Shown in pieces: positions 44,255 to 53,193 of a DNA stretch of 61,225 nt. The stretch lies in assembly GCA_026225115.1 (NCBI GenBank), contig JAMFSE010000098.1:1-61225 (forward strand), read 5' to 3'. The notes below the pieces were generated by a model. It ran no database searches, was not told the origin of the DNA, and worked only from the letters and a program-made list of their open reading frames with translations. Each line of letters begins with the position of its first letter. Positions within the stretch are counted from its first letter, which is position 1. Source of the stretch: Rhodovastum atsumiense (GTDB lineage: Bacteria > Pseudomonadota > Alphaproteobacteria > Acetobacterales > Acetobacteraceae). The translations under genes were made by a program, and so were the position numbers.

Positions 44255-44698
44255 ATGCCCGACTCGCGCCTGACCCTGCCTGACGAAACCGCTACCGAGG
44301 CCTTGGCCGCGCGGCTGGCGGCCCTCGCCCGGCCCGGCGACGTACTGCTGCTCTCCGGGCCCCTGGGTGCTGGTAAAACCACCCTCGCCCGTGCCTTCAT
44401 CCGCGCCTGTGCTGCCGACCCTGTACTCGAAATTCCCAGCCCGACCTTCACGCTGCTGCAAAGCTACGACACCCCGGCCGGCCCGATCGCGCATTACGAC
44501 CTCTGGCGGCTGACGGGTCACCGCGCCATGGAGGAGCTGGGATGGGATGAGGCGTTATCGGGCATAGTTCTGGTGGAATGGCCGGACCGGCTGGGTCCGC
44601 TCACCCCGCCGGATGCGTTGCGATTGGCCATCTCGCTGACAGGCGAGGGGCGTGAGATAGTAATTTCCGGTGAGACAAGGTGGTTCGATGCGTCCTGA
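44255..44698 (+). CDS. tsaE: tRNA threonylcarbamoyladenosine biosynthesis ATPase TsaE
   Basis: 147 aa. Walker A is GPLGAGKTT (35-43), and SPTFTLLQSYDTPAGPIAHYDLWRL contains the characteristic TsaE substrate-contact region. It works with TsaB and TsaD to place the t6A modification at position 37 of ANN-decoding tRNAs. Divergent from the ferredoxin reductase gene by 44 bp. Overlaps the nucleotidyltransferase gene by 11 bp, so the genes tsaE, murU, addB and addA form one tightly overlapped operon. Confidence 0.95.
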   Translation: MPDSRLTLPDETATEALAARLAALARPGDVLLLSGPLGAGKTTLARAFIRACAADPVLEIPSPTFTLLQSYDTPAGPIAHYDLWRLTGHRAMEELGWDEALSGIVLVEWPDRLGPLTPPDALRLAISLTGEGREIVISGETRWFDAS

Positions 44699-45413
44699 TA
44701 CGGCAGTGATTTTAAGCGCGGGTCTCGGTACCCGCATGCGTCCGCTTACCCTCAAAACGCCGAAACCCCTGCTGCCGCTGGAAGGCCAACCCATCCTGGC
44801 GCATACGCTGGACCGGCTGCGCGATGCCGGGGTGAGCAATATCCTGGTCAATGCGCATCATCTGGCCGGCCAGATCGCAGATTTTCTTACGGCCTATCCA
44901 GAGGTGAAACTGAGCATCGAGGAGGAGCTGTTGGAAACCGGCGGCGCCATTACTGCCATGCGGGCCAAAAACCTGCTGCCGGAAAAACCGTTCTACATCA
45001 TCAATGGCGACGCCTTCTGGGTTGACGGTCCGGCGGACACGCTGGCGCGCCTGGCCGCTGCCTTCGATCCGGAAAAGATGGATGCGATGCTGCTGCTGGC
45101 GCGCGCCGCCGGGGCGGTTGCCGAAACCGGCCGGGGGGATTTTCTATGGCCGCGCGGCGGCACACTCAAGCGCCGTGAGGAACGCGATATCGCGCCCTAT
45201 CTCTATGCCGGCGTGCAGATCGTCACCCCGGCCTTGTTCGCCGATGCGCCGCCGCCGCCGTTTTCGATGAATTTGCTCTGGGACCGCGCGATCGAGGCCG
45301 GGCGGCTGGACGCCATCGTGCATGATGGGCTGTGGTTTCATCTCTCCACGCCCGATGACTTGGCGCGGGCAGACGCCATGCTGGACGCCCGCGAAGTCGG
45401 CAACGCGACATGA
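44688..45413 (+). CDS. murU: Nucleotidyltransferase, MurU-like
   Basis: 241 aa. The pyrophosphorylase signature AVILSAGLGTRMRPLTLKTPKPLLPL is at about residues 6-31, followed by the INGDAFWVDG metal-binding aspartate motif. The protein is probably the MurNAc-1-phosphate uridylyltransferase MurU of cell-wall recycling, because this position in alphaproteobacteria (after tsaE, before addB) normally holds it. In many relatives the MurNAc/GlcNAc kinase AmgK lies between tsaE and murU; it is absent here. The ATG at 44688 has AAGGTGG 5 nt upstream, so it is chosen over a GTG at 44670. Its stop overlaps addB as ATGA. Confidence 0.82.
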   Translation: MRPDTAVILSAGLGTRMRPLTLKTPKPLLPLEGQPILAHTLDRLRDAGVSNILVNAHHLAGQIADFLTAYPEVKLSIEEELLETGGAITAMRAKNLLPEKPFYIINGDAFWVDGPADTLARLAAAFDPEKMDAMLLLARAAGAVAETGRGDFLWPRGGTLKRREERDIAPYLYAGVQIVTPALFADAPPPPFSMNLLWDRAIEAGRLDAIVHDGLWFHLSTPDDLARADAMLDAREVGNAT

Positions 45414-48304
45414 AACTAGCCGCTTTCCCGACGGAAGCGGCGTTTCTACCGGCACTTGCCAATGCCTGGCTGGCCGAACCCGGTGATCCCAGTGCCGGCC
45501 TCATCATTTTGCCGAACCGACGCGCGGCGCGGGCGCTGGCCGCCGCCTTCCTACCGGCCAATCACGGCAAGGCTTTGCTGCTGCCGCGCATCATCGCGCC
45601 CGGCGCCATCGACGAGGCAGGCCTCGCTTTGACCGGCGCGCTGACGCTGCCGCCGGCCGTGCCGGTGCTCACCCGGCAATCCATCCTCGCCAAATTGATC
45701 CTTGCCTTGAAGGGGCAGAATGGCGCGCCGCGCAAACTGCCAGGCGCCTGGCGTCTGGCAGCCGATCTTGCCGCCTTGCTGGATGAAGCCGATGAGGCGG
45801 AAATCAACCTCGCCGATACCCTGCCGAATGTGGTCGCCGCAGAGCTTGCAGATCACTGGCAGAAAACGCTGAGGTTCCTTGAAATCGTCACCCATGCCTG
45901 GCCGGCGATTCTGGCCGATATGGGCATGCTGAACCCGATTGCGCGGCAGTCGGCGCTGATCAACGCGCAGGCGGAAACCTGGCGCGAGAACCCGCCGGCG
46001 GAGAAAATTTGGCTCGTCACCGCCGCTGCCAACCCGGCACTGACCCGGCTGGCCGGAATTGTGGCCCGGCTGCCGAATGGCGCTGTCATCCTCCCCGGCT
46101 ACGATTGGAACCTTGGCGAAGACGCCTGGGAGGCGCTGGAGGATTCGCATCCCGCCGCCGGCATTACCCGTCTGCTGGCTGCGCTGGGGGCGCGGCGCGA
46201 GGAAGTTGTTTTATGGGCGGCACATGCCAATGTGCCGCCGGCGCGCTCCAAACTGCTCTCGCAGGCGCTGCTGCCCGGTGCGGCGCTGGAATCCTGGCAA
46301 TCGCAAACGGCGTTCGATCTCACCGAAATACATCGCCTGGCCGCCGGTGATGAACAGCAGGAGGCCACCGCCATCGCCATGGCGCTCCGCGACGCGCTGG
46401 AAGTCCCTGGCGCCACTTGCGCCTTGATCACGCCGGATCGGGGCTTGGCCACTCGCGTTGCGGCGACGCTGAAGCGCTTTGGCATCACCGCCGATGACAG
46501 CGCCGGCGAGAATTTGACCGACACCCCGCCGGCGATCTTCCTACGGCTGCTCAGCCACGCCGCCACCGCCGCTTTTGCTCCCCTGTCTTTGTTGGCTCTG
46601 TTGAAACACCCGCTTTCCACCGCTGGGCTATTGCCGGAGGCATGCCGGGCGCAGGCGCGGGGGCTGGATGTTGTGTTGCGTGGCCCGCGGCCGTCGCCGG
46701 GCTTTGCCGGCATTAAATTCATCCTGCATGAACGCGGCACGCAGGCGCTGCGCGATTTTGTCGACCGGCTGGAAATGCGCCTGATCCCGGTGGCAGGCCT
46801 TGCCATTGCCATAAACCCGGCGGATGCGCTGACCGCTTTGATTACCGCGGCCGAGGCGCTGGCCGAAACATCGGAGTCTCCCGGTGCCGCGCAGCTTTGG
46901 TCCGGAGAGGCGGGCGCAGCACTTGCCACCTTGCTCGCCGAAGCGTTGCCGGTGCTGGAGGAGCAACCGCCCATCGCGCCGGCCGATCTGCCGGATTTGC
47001 TGGACGCACTGCTGCAGGGGCATGTCATCCGCCGTCCGCGTAGCCGCGACGGCCATCCCCGCATCGCCATCTGGGGCGTGCAGGAGGCCATGCTGCAAAC
47101 GGTGGATACGGGGATTCTCGGCGGCCTGGTCGAGGGGGTTTGGCCCAGCCTGCCGGAGCCCGGACCCTGGCTCAGCCGGCCGATGCGCAAGGCGGCCGGG
47201 CTACCGGCGCCTGAGCTTGGCATCGGCGCCGCCGCGCAGGAGTTTTTTGCCTTTGGCAGCCGCTGCAAAAACATCATTTTTTCAGCCCCGACACGGCGGG
47301 ATCGCGCGCCGGCCGTTCCGGCCCGCTGGCTCACCCGGCTGGACGCGCTGCTGGCGGCAACCGGGCAAAGCCTGCCGGCGCATCCGGCGGCGTCCTGGGC
47401 GCGGCTGCTCGATACGCCGGCCATTCGCATTAACCGCCCGAAACCGGCGCCGGCGCCGGCCTCAAATCTGCGGCCAAAAACGCTTTCCATCTCCGACATC
47501 GCCACGCTGATCGCCGACCCTTATGCGATTTATGCAGCGCATATTCTTCGGATTCGTGAACTGAAGCCGCTGGATGAGGAAAGCGATCCGAGCCTGTTCG
47601 GCAATATCGTGCATTCGGGGCTGCAAAATTTCTTTTCCCTTGAGCGAAGTTTCGACGCGCCGGATGCAGCCGAAAAATTATCTCTGGCGCTGCAGATTGC
47701 GATGCGCGAGCACCGGCCGCGCGCAGCGCTGGAAAACTGGTGGTCGGCGCGGCTGGATCGCATCGCCGGCTGGATTATCGAGGCGGAGCGCCAGCGCCGC
47801 CGGGATGGGTTGCCGGTTGAACTGGAGCTGGAAAAATCGGGGAGGCTGGCAATTCCAGGCGGGTTTACGTTGAGGGGCCGCGCCGATCGGATCGAGAAGC
47901 GCGCAGATGGCAGCGTCTTCATCATGGATTATAAAACCGGCACGCCGCCCAATGAGAACGCCGTTGAAGCCGGATCGGCGCCGCAGTTGCCGCTGGAAGC
48001 GGTGATGGCGCAGAGCGGCGCGTTTGGAGAATCGCTGCAAGGCCCGGTGACGGAACTCCGATTCTGGAAACTCACTGGCCGCAACACCAACGGCGAGGAC
48101 AAGCCGCTGTTCGCCAAAGACCCCGCGAAGCTTCAGGAGGTCATTAATACCGCCGCCGAAAAGCTTCCCGCTCTGTTCAGTAAATTCGACCGCGAATCCA
48201 CGCCTTATCTTGCCACGCCGCATCCCGGCCGCAGCACCTATGACAACCCGTATCACGGCATCTCCCGCCACGGCGAATGGGGCGGGGAGGGCGGCGATGA
48301 TTAG
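45410..48304 (+). CDS. addB: Double-strand break repair protein AddB
   Basis: 964 aa subunit of the AddAB helicase-nuclease, the alphaproteobacterial counterpart of RecBCD. The N-terminus (LIILPNRRAARALAAAFL) lacks a Walker A, as seen in alphaproteobacterial AddB. The C-terminal nuclease domain has GNIVHSGLQNFFSLE and the PD-(D/E)XK core GFTLRGRADRIEKRADGSVFIMDYKTGTPP. No four-cysteine iron-sulfur arrangement is evident, unlike in Bacillus AddB. The start overlaps murU (ATGA) and the end overlaps addA by 8 bp. Confidence 0.93.
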   Translation: MKLAAFPTEAAFLPALANAWLAEPGDPSAGLIILPNRRAARALAAAFLPANHGKALLLPRIIAPGAIDEAGLALTGALTLPPAVPVLTRQSILAKLILALKGQNGAPRKLPGAWRLAADLAALLDEADEAEINLADTLPNVVAAELADHWQKTLRFLEIVTHAWPAILADMGMLNPIARQSALINAQAETWRENPPAEKIWLVTAAANPALTRLAGIVARLPNGAVILPGYDWNLGEDAWEALEDSHPAAGITRLLAALGARREEVVLWAAHANVPPARSKLLSQALLPGAALESWQSQTAFDLTEIHRLAAGDEQQEATAIAMALRDALEVPGATCALITPDRGLATRVAATLKRFGITADDSAGENLTDTPPAIFLRLLSHAATAAFAPLSLLALLKHPLSTAGLLPEACRAQARGLDVVLRGPRPSPGFAGIKFILHERGTQALRDFVDRLEMRLIPVAGLAIAINPADALTALITAAEALAETSESPGAAQLWSGEAGAALATLLAEALPVLEEQPPIAPADLPDLLDALLQGHVIRRPRSRDGHPRIAIWGVQEAMLQTVDTGILGGLVEGVWPSLPEPGPWLSRPMRKAAGLPAPELGIGAAAQEFFAFGSRCKNIIFSAPTRRDRAPAVPARWLTRLDALLAATGQSLPAHPAASWARLLDTPAIRINRPKPAPAPASNLRPKTLSISDIATLIADPYAIYAAHILRIRELKPLDEESDPSLFGNIVHSGLQNFFSLERSFDAPDAAEKLSLALQIAMREHRPRAALENWWSARLDRIAGWIIEAERQRRRDGLPVELELEKSGRLAIPGGFTLRGRADRIEKRADGSVFIMDYKTGTPPNENAVEAGSAPQLPLEAVMAQSGAFGESLQGPVTELRFWKLTGRNTNGEDKPLFAKDPAKLQEVINTAAEKLPALFSKFDRESTPYLATPHPGRSTYDNPYHGISRHGEWGGEGGDD

Positions 48305-51300
48305 CGATGGAATGATCACTCCGCTCGAGCGCGCCAATGCCGAACAGCGCGCCGCATCCGACCCGGCGGTTTCCGCCTTCGTCGCGGCGTCCGCGGGCAG
48401 CGGTAAAACCAAGCTTCTGACGGACCGGCTGCTGCGGCTGATGCTGGCGGGCACAAGGCCGGAGCGCATCCTGTGTCTGACCTATACCAAGGCAGCGGCA
48501 GCGGAAATGACGATCCGGTTAAACCGCCGCCTGGGCGAATGGGTCGCCATGGGGCAGGCGAAACTGGATGCGGAACTGCGATCGCTCGCGGTTGCACCAA
48601 CTCCTGAAAACCGCATCCGGGCGCGAAAGCTTTTCGCCGATGTGCTGGATATTCCGGGCGGCATGCGCATCGGCACCATCCATGCCTTCTGCCAGTCGCT
48701 GCTGCGGCGTTTCCCGTTGGAAGCCGGCGTATCCCCCCATTTCGTGCTGGAGGACGAGGTTGACGCCGCCGCCCGGCTGCGGGAATCCCGGGAACTGGTA
48801 TTGGCGGCCCCCGCGCATCGCGATGCCATTTCGGCATTGGCGGGGGAGACCAATGAACAGGATTTCGCCAAGCTCACAGCCAGCCTGACAGCGGGCGATA
48901 ATGACCTGCATGCGCTGCTGCGGGTTTTTGGCAGCACGGGGCTCAAAGCCATGCAAGCGGCCGCGCTGAACGCCGGCGATCAGCACCATGAAGATATCCT
49001 GCGGGCGGCCACCCAATGGGAACGCGAGCAGCATCTGCATGCAGTGCTGCGCCGTATCGAAGGTGCGGGAACGCCGAGCGGTCAAAGCTGGGCGCTGGGC
49101 GGGCTCGAATGGCTGGCGCGCGAGGCCGAACATCGTTTTCTCAGCTGGGTCGAATGGGTCGACGCCCATTTCACCAAAGCCGGCGAACGAAAAAAAATGA
49201 ACAGACTTATCGGCAAGGCGCTCGCTGCCGAACAGGAGATTCTGCAAGCCGAGATCGAGCTGGAACACGCGCGGATCGAGGCGGTTGAGGAGCAAAGGAC
49301 GGCGGCGAAACTTGCCGCGCTCAATGCCCAGCTGCTTAGCCTGATCACGCCGATATTGCAGCAGGACAGCGCCGCCAAATTCGAGCGCGCCAATGTCAGC
49401 TACGGCGATCTTATCGCCATGACCGGCAAGCTTTTGAAGGACCCCGGCGCCGCCTGGGTACTTTACAAGCTCGATGGTGGCATCGAGCACTTGCTGCTGG
49501 ACGAGGTGCAGGACACCGCGCCCGCGCAATGGAAAATCGCCGAGGCCATTGCCGAGGAGTTTTTCGCGGGCGCCGGCGCGAGCGATGCCAAACGCAGCAT
49601 CTTCGCGGTCGGGGACGCCAAGCAATCCATCTTCTCCTTCCAGGGCGCCGATCTGGTAAGTTTTGAGACCTACCGGGAAAAATTTCGCAACAAAGTGAAA
49701 AACGCCGGTGAGACCTGGCTGGACGGCGAGCTTTCCGTCTCCTTCCGCTCCACCGCGCCGATCCTGGCGCTGGTCGATGCGGTTTTTGCAGGCGGGCTGG
49801 CGCAGCCCGGCGTCGCGCCCCCGAGCGGACTCTTTCACGGCGTCAGCCGCCAGGGCCAGGCCGGCAGCGTGACTTTGTGGCCGCTGGCAAAGGCCGAGGC
49901 AGCGCCCGATCTTGCCGCCTGGTCGGTGCCGGATCATTACGCCACCGAGCTCTCCGCCAAATCCAGTCTCGCCGCTCAGATCGCCCAACACATCAAAGCG
50001 CGGCTGGCTTCCGATGAAACGTTGCCAAGCCGCGGCCGTGCCGCCACGCCGGACGATTTTCTGATTCTGGTGCGCCATCGCGACGAACTTGTCACCGCCA
50101 TAACCCGTGCCCTGAAGGAACAAAAAATTCCGGTGGCCGGGCTCGACCGCATGGTGTTGACCGAGCAACAGGCGGTCAGCGATCTGCTGGCTCTCTGTGA
50201 TTCCCTGCTGTTGCCGGATGACGACCTGGCCTTCGCGCAATACCTCGTTTCGCCTTTAGGTGGCCTCAGCGATGCCAGCCTGATGGCGCTTGCCGTTGAC
50301 CGCCCGGCATCGCTTTCCGCCGCGCTGGCGGCCGGCCATATAAAACGGCCGGACTGGGCTGCCGCCTTTGAATTCTTCAATGCCTTGCGCAGCCGCGCCG
50401 ATTTCATTCCACCTTATGCCTTGCTCGCCGAAGCTTTGGGCCCGCTCGGAGGCCGCGCCAGGTTGCTGCAGCGCCTGGGGCCGGAAGCGGCCGAGCCGAT
50501 CGATGAGTTCCTCGCCGAAGCGCTCGCCTTTGCCAGGCGGGAGCCGGCATCCCTGCAGAATTTTGTGTTTTTTCTCCGCCAGTCCGGCGCGCAGATCAAA
50601 CGCGAGGCAGAGTCAGCTGGCGATGTCGTGCGCATCATGACCGTGCACGGCGCCAAGGGATTGCAGGCACCGATCGTCATTCTCCCGGATACCACCGGCC
50701 TTCCGAATGCGCGCGAGACTCTGTTCTGGCTGCGGCCCCCGCAACAGCCCGATACCAGCGTGCCGATTTTTTGCCCGCGCAAGGATTTGCGATCGGCGGC
50801 GGTGCAGGCGGCGGTGACGGAGAACAAGGCGGCGCAGATGGAGGAACAAAACCGCCTGCTCTACGTGGCACTCACCCGCGCCGAGGATGAGCTGATCGTC
50901 TGCGGCGCAGAGCCTAAACGAAAGCCGCCGGAAAACTGCTGGTATCTTTCGGTGGCGGAAGGGTTTGTCCGGCTCGGCATTCCGGAGGCGGCGAATGGCG
51001 AGCGCGCCTTCTCCGTGCCGCAATCGGCGGCGCCGGATCGGATCAAACCCGCGGATGCCGTCGCCGGAGTGATCACCATGCCAGGTTGGGCCGGGCAGGC
51101 GCCGGACTGGCAGGCAATGGCGCCCGCGGTCGAGACAACCCGGCCGGAACCCCTGGCGCCCAGCCGGAATACCGAGGATCAATCCGGCCAGGCTGTCATC
51201 GCCTCGCCGCTGGGAGCCGCCCTGGCAAAACTCCGCCAGGCCCGTGCTGTGGCACTGGCCAAAGGCAGGATGGTGCACGCTTTGCTGCAGCATCTGCCGG

Positions 51301-51779
51301 ATGTGCCCGCACAAGCACGCGCCAATGCCGCTGCCAACTACATTTCGCATGCCGCCGAGGGCCTTACCCCGGGTGCGCAGGAAGACATCCGCAGCGCCGT
51401 GCTGAAAATCCTCGACGACCCGGAACTGAAACTGCTTTTCGAACCCGGCTCCCGCGCCGAGGCCCCGATCACCGGCGTCGTCGGCGATGTGGAAATTGGC
51501 GGGTTGATCGATCGGCTGGCCGTCGGGACAGAAAAAATCCTGGTCGCCGATTACAAAACTGACCGACAGCCGCCGAATGATGCGGGCGCCATCCCCGCCG
51601 CTTATCTACGGCAATTGGCGGCATACCGGGCATTGCTGGCGCAGATCTACCCGTCCCACAACATCCAATGCATTTTGATCTGGACCGAATCGGCCTTGGC
51701 CATGCCAGTTCCGGAGGCCTTGCTCGTCGCGCATGCACCGGCGCCGGGCCAGCCATACGCGCCAGGTGAAGCGGCTTGA
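48297..51779 (+). CDS. addA: Double-strand break repair helicase AddA
   Basis: 1160 aa UvrD-family helicase/nuclease. Walker A is SAGSGKT (32-38), motif Ia/TxGx-like LCLTYTKAAAAEM, Walker B LLLDEVQDTAPAQW, motif III VGDAKQSIFSFQGAD, motif V VRIMTVHGAKGLQAPIVILPD, and motif VI RLLYVALTRAEDELIVCG. The C-terminal nuclease has LIDRLAVGTEKILVADYKTDRQPP. It resects double-strand breaks for RecA loading. The ATG at 48297 is used; another ATG at 48312 is possible, and the open frame continues upstream inside addB. trxA follows. Confidence 0.95.
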   Translation: MISDGMITPLERANAEQRAASDPAVSAFVAASAGSGKTKLLTDRLLRLMLAGTRPERILCLTYTKAAAAEMTIRLNRRLGEWVAMGQAKLDAELRSLAVAPTPENRIRARKLFADVLDIPGGMRIGTIHAFCQSLLRRFPLEAGVSPHFVLEDEVDAAARLRESRELVLAAPAHRDAISALAGETNEQDFAKLTASLTAGDNDLHALLRVFGSTGLKAMQAAALNAGDQHHEDILRAATQWEREQHLHAVLRRIEGAGTPSGQSWALGGLEWLAREAEHRFLSWVEWVDAHFTKAGERKKMNRLIGKALAAEQEILQAEIELEHARIEAVEEQRTAAKLAALNAQLLSLITPILQQDSAAKFERANVSYGDLIAMTGKLLKDPGAAWVLYKLDGGIEHLLLDEVQDTAPAQWKIAEAIAEEFFAGAGASDAKRSIFAVGDAKQSIFSFQGADLVSFETYREKFRNKVKNAGETWLDGELSVSFRSTAPILALVDAVFAGGLAQPGVAPPSGLFHGVSRQGQAGSVTLWPLAKAEAAPDLAAWSVPDHYATELSAKSSLAAQIAQHIKARLASDETLPSRGRAATPDDFLILVRHRDELVTAITRALKEQKIPVAGLDRMVLTEQQAVSDLLALCDSLLLPDDDLAFAQYLVSPLGGLSDASLMALAVDRPASLSAALAAGHIKRPDWAAAFEFFNALRSRADFIPPYALLAEALGPLGGRARLLQRLGPEAAEPIDEFLAEALAFARREPASLQNFVFFLRQSGAQIKREAESAGDVVRIMTVHGAKGLQAPIVILPDTTGLPNARETLFWLRPPQQPDTSVPIFCPRKDLRSAAVQAAVTENKAAQMEEQNRLLYVALTRAEDELIVCGAEPKRKPPENCWYLSVAEGFVRLGIPEAANGERAFSVPQSAAPDRIKPADAVAGVITMPGWAGQAPDWQAMAPAVETTRPEPLAPSRNTEDQSGQAVIASPLGAALAKLRQARAVALAKGRMVHALLQHLPDVPAQARANAAANYISHAAEGLTPGAQEDIRSAVLKILDDPELKLLFEPGSRAEAPITGVVGDVEIGGLIDRLAVGTEKILVADYKTDRQPPNDAGAIPAAYLRQLAAYRALLAQIYPSHNIQCILIWTESALAMPVPEALLVAHAPAPGQPYAPGEAA

Positions 51780-51836
51780 TTGCCGCCGCAGGAGCAGCCA
51801 TGTTCATTACAACTTCTACAGTCAGGATTCGAAATC

Positions 51837-52154
51837 ATGAGTAAAGCTGTAACCGATGCTACCTTCGAGGTGGATGTACTTAAATCCGGCGCCCCCGTGC
51901 TGGTCGATTTCTGGGCGGAATGGTGCGGCCCCTGCCGCGCGATCGCGCCCTCGCTCGAAGAACTCGGCACCGAATTCGCCGGCAAGCTCGATATCGTCAA
52001 GGTGAATATCGACGAGAACCCGCTTACCCCCAGCCAGTTCGGCGTGCGCGGAATCCCCACCTTGATCCTGTTCAAGGACGGCAAACCCGCCGCTACCCAG
52101 GTCGGCGCCGCGCCGAAAAGCGCTTTGAAAGCCTTCATCGAGAAAAGCCTCTAA
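51837..52154 (+). CDS. trxA: Thioredoxin
   Basis: 105 aa, full length. The active site is [13 protein letters not shown], with the redox pair in CGPC (about 31-34), plus the cis-proline region [12 protein letters not shown]. It is the general cytoplasmic disulfide reductant. The ATG at 51837 gives the usual [14 protein letters not shown] start; the open frame extends 57 bp upstream without similarity. It lies 57 bp after addA, the conserved addB-addA-trxA order of alphaproteobacteria. The thioesterase gene follows after 3 bp. Confidence 0.96.
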   Translation: MSKAVTDATFEVDVLKSGAPVLVDFWAEWCGPCRAIAPSLEELGTEFAGKLDIVKVNIDENPLTPSQFGVRGIPTLILFKDGKPAATQVGAAPKSALKAFIEKSL

Positions 52155-52157
52155 ACC

Positions 52158-52562
52158 ATGACCGCCGAGACGCCGGCCGAGCACCCGCCGGCCGGTGTTC
52201 CGATGATCCGCACCATCGCCATGCCGGCGGATGCCAACGCCAATGGCGACATCTTCGGCGGTTGGCTGATGGGGCAGATGGATCTTGCCGCAAGCAACAT
52301 GGCGACTCGCATCTCGCATGGCCGCTGCGCCACCGTCGCGGTCGACGCGATGAGTTTCATCACACCGGTGAAAATCGGTGACGAGGTCAGTGTTTATTGT
52401 TCGCTGGTCAGCACCGGCCGAACGTCGATGAAAATCAACGTCGAAGCCTGGCGGCGCGCCAGAGTCCGCGAAGAAGAATTCCGCGTAACCCGCGCCATAT
52501 TCACCTTCGTCGCCATCGATTCCGAAGGCCGCCCGCGGGCCATAGGTTCGTCAGAAACCTAG
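52158..52562 (+). CDS. Acyl-CoA thioesterase, YciA-like hotdog fold
   Basis: 134 aa. The N-terminal MIRTIAMPADANANGDIFGGWLMGQMDLAASNMATRISHGRCATVAVDAMSFITPVKIGDEV contains the YciA-type active-site aspartate (NGDIFGGW) and the central hotdog helix. It hydrolyses acyl-CoA to free acid and CoA. Starts 3 bp after trxA and so is probably co-transcribed with it. Followed by a three-hairpin repeat. Confidence 0.9.
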   Translation: MTAETPAEHPPAGVPMIRTIAMPADANANGDIFGGWLMGQMDLAASNMATRISHGRCATVAVDAMSFITPVKIGDEVSVYCSLVSTGRTSMKINVEAWRRARVREEEFRVTRAIFTFVAIDSEGRPRAIGSSET

Positions 52563-52570
52563 GCAAGCAA

Positions 52571-52698
52571 GAAGCCGCTTTTTTGAAAAAAAGCGGCGCA
52601 AAAAACTTTTGTTATGCTGGAGCCGGGATTTTTGAACGCCCACGGCCCAAATAAATAAAAGTCTTTTGCTTCTTTTCTTCCGAAAAGAAGTGCTTTCC
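52571..52698. repeat. Three-hairpin intergenic repeat, copy E
   Basis: Between the convergent thioesterase and transpeptidase genes. Hairpin 1 is GCCGCTTTTTT/AAAAAAAGCGGC (52574-52597). Hairpin 3 is CTTCTTTTC/GAAAAGAAG (52669-52690). The central stem has decayed, though GAACGCCCA still echoes the consensus (CCAACGCCCA). The flanking AAAAAACTTTTGTTATGCTGG and GTCTTTTG closely match copy C. Confidence 0.75.
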
Positions 52699-53193
52699 TT
52701 AACCTATAACGTGAATCGCTGTCAGGCCCGCAGCCAGAGATTCGATGAGATCCGGCAGTGCGAGGGCCACACATCCGGCCGTGGGTTCGTAATCCGCCGT
52801 AGCGACATGCAGGAATATGGCGGACCCGTGATGCGGAATGATGGGATGGGTATTCCAGTCCAGCACGCCGATGATGTCGTACAGGGAATCCTGCCGCCAC
52901 AGCGCTTCATGGCGCCCGTAATAGGGCGTGGTGACCTTGCGGTTATAGAGCGGATCCGCCGGGTCGTCGCACCAGCCGTCATCGGGTGCGATCGGCTCGA
53001 CGGGTACGGCGCAGATTGGCGGTTTGACATGGCCGGCGCGGTACAGAACCCGCGTCAGGCGCAGCAGGCCGACCGGGGTGGCGCCGTCGCCTTCTTTTTT
53101 TTCGGTGGTGCGCCCGCCACGGCCAATGGCGGCGCGGAAGCGCAAGCCCCCGCCGACGAGGAACCCGTGTTTGAGGAGCAGAAATTCAGTCAA
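52699..53193 (-). CDS. L,D-transpeptidase catalytic-domain protein (YkuD family)
   Basis: About 164 aa. The YkuD catalytic signature is HHGSAIFLHVATADYEPTAGCVAL: H129, the glycine, and the nucleophile C141. No signal peptide is visible, so it may act on muropeptides in the cytoplasm or be mis-started; the GDGATPVG and TTPYYGRHEALWRQDSLYDIIG motifs fit the signal-less YkuD/ErfK branch. Several starts are possible. The TTG at 53193 overlaps the ribA stop (TTGACTGA) and gives a natural N-terminus, so it is used; an ATG lies at 53256, inside ribA. Confidence 0.8.
   Translation of the reverse strand: MTEFLLLKHGFLVGGGLRFRAAIGRGGRTTEKKEGDGATPVGLLRLTRVLYRAGHVKPPICAVPVEPIAPDDGWCDDPADPLYNRKVTTPYYGRHEALWRQDSLYDIIGVLDWNTHPIIPHHGSAIFLHVATADYEPTAGCVALALPDLIESLAAGLTAIHVIG

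Noticed and set aside
48519-50240. A 573-codon open frame antisense to addA, and a 468-codon one antisense to addB (46099-47505)
   Set aside because: Both oppose intact, well-motifed nuclease/helicase genes; composition is that of a shadow frame, and no ribosome-binding site or domain was found.
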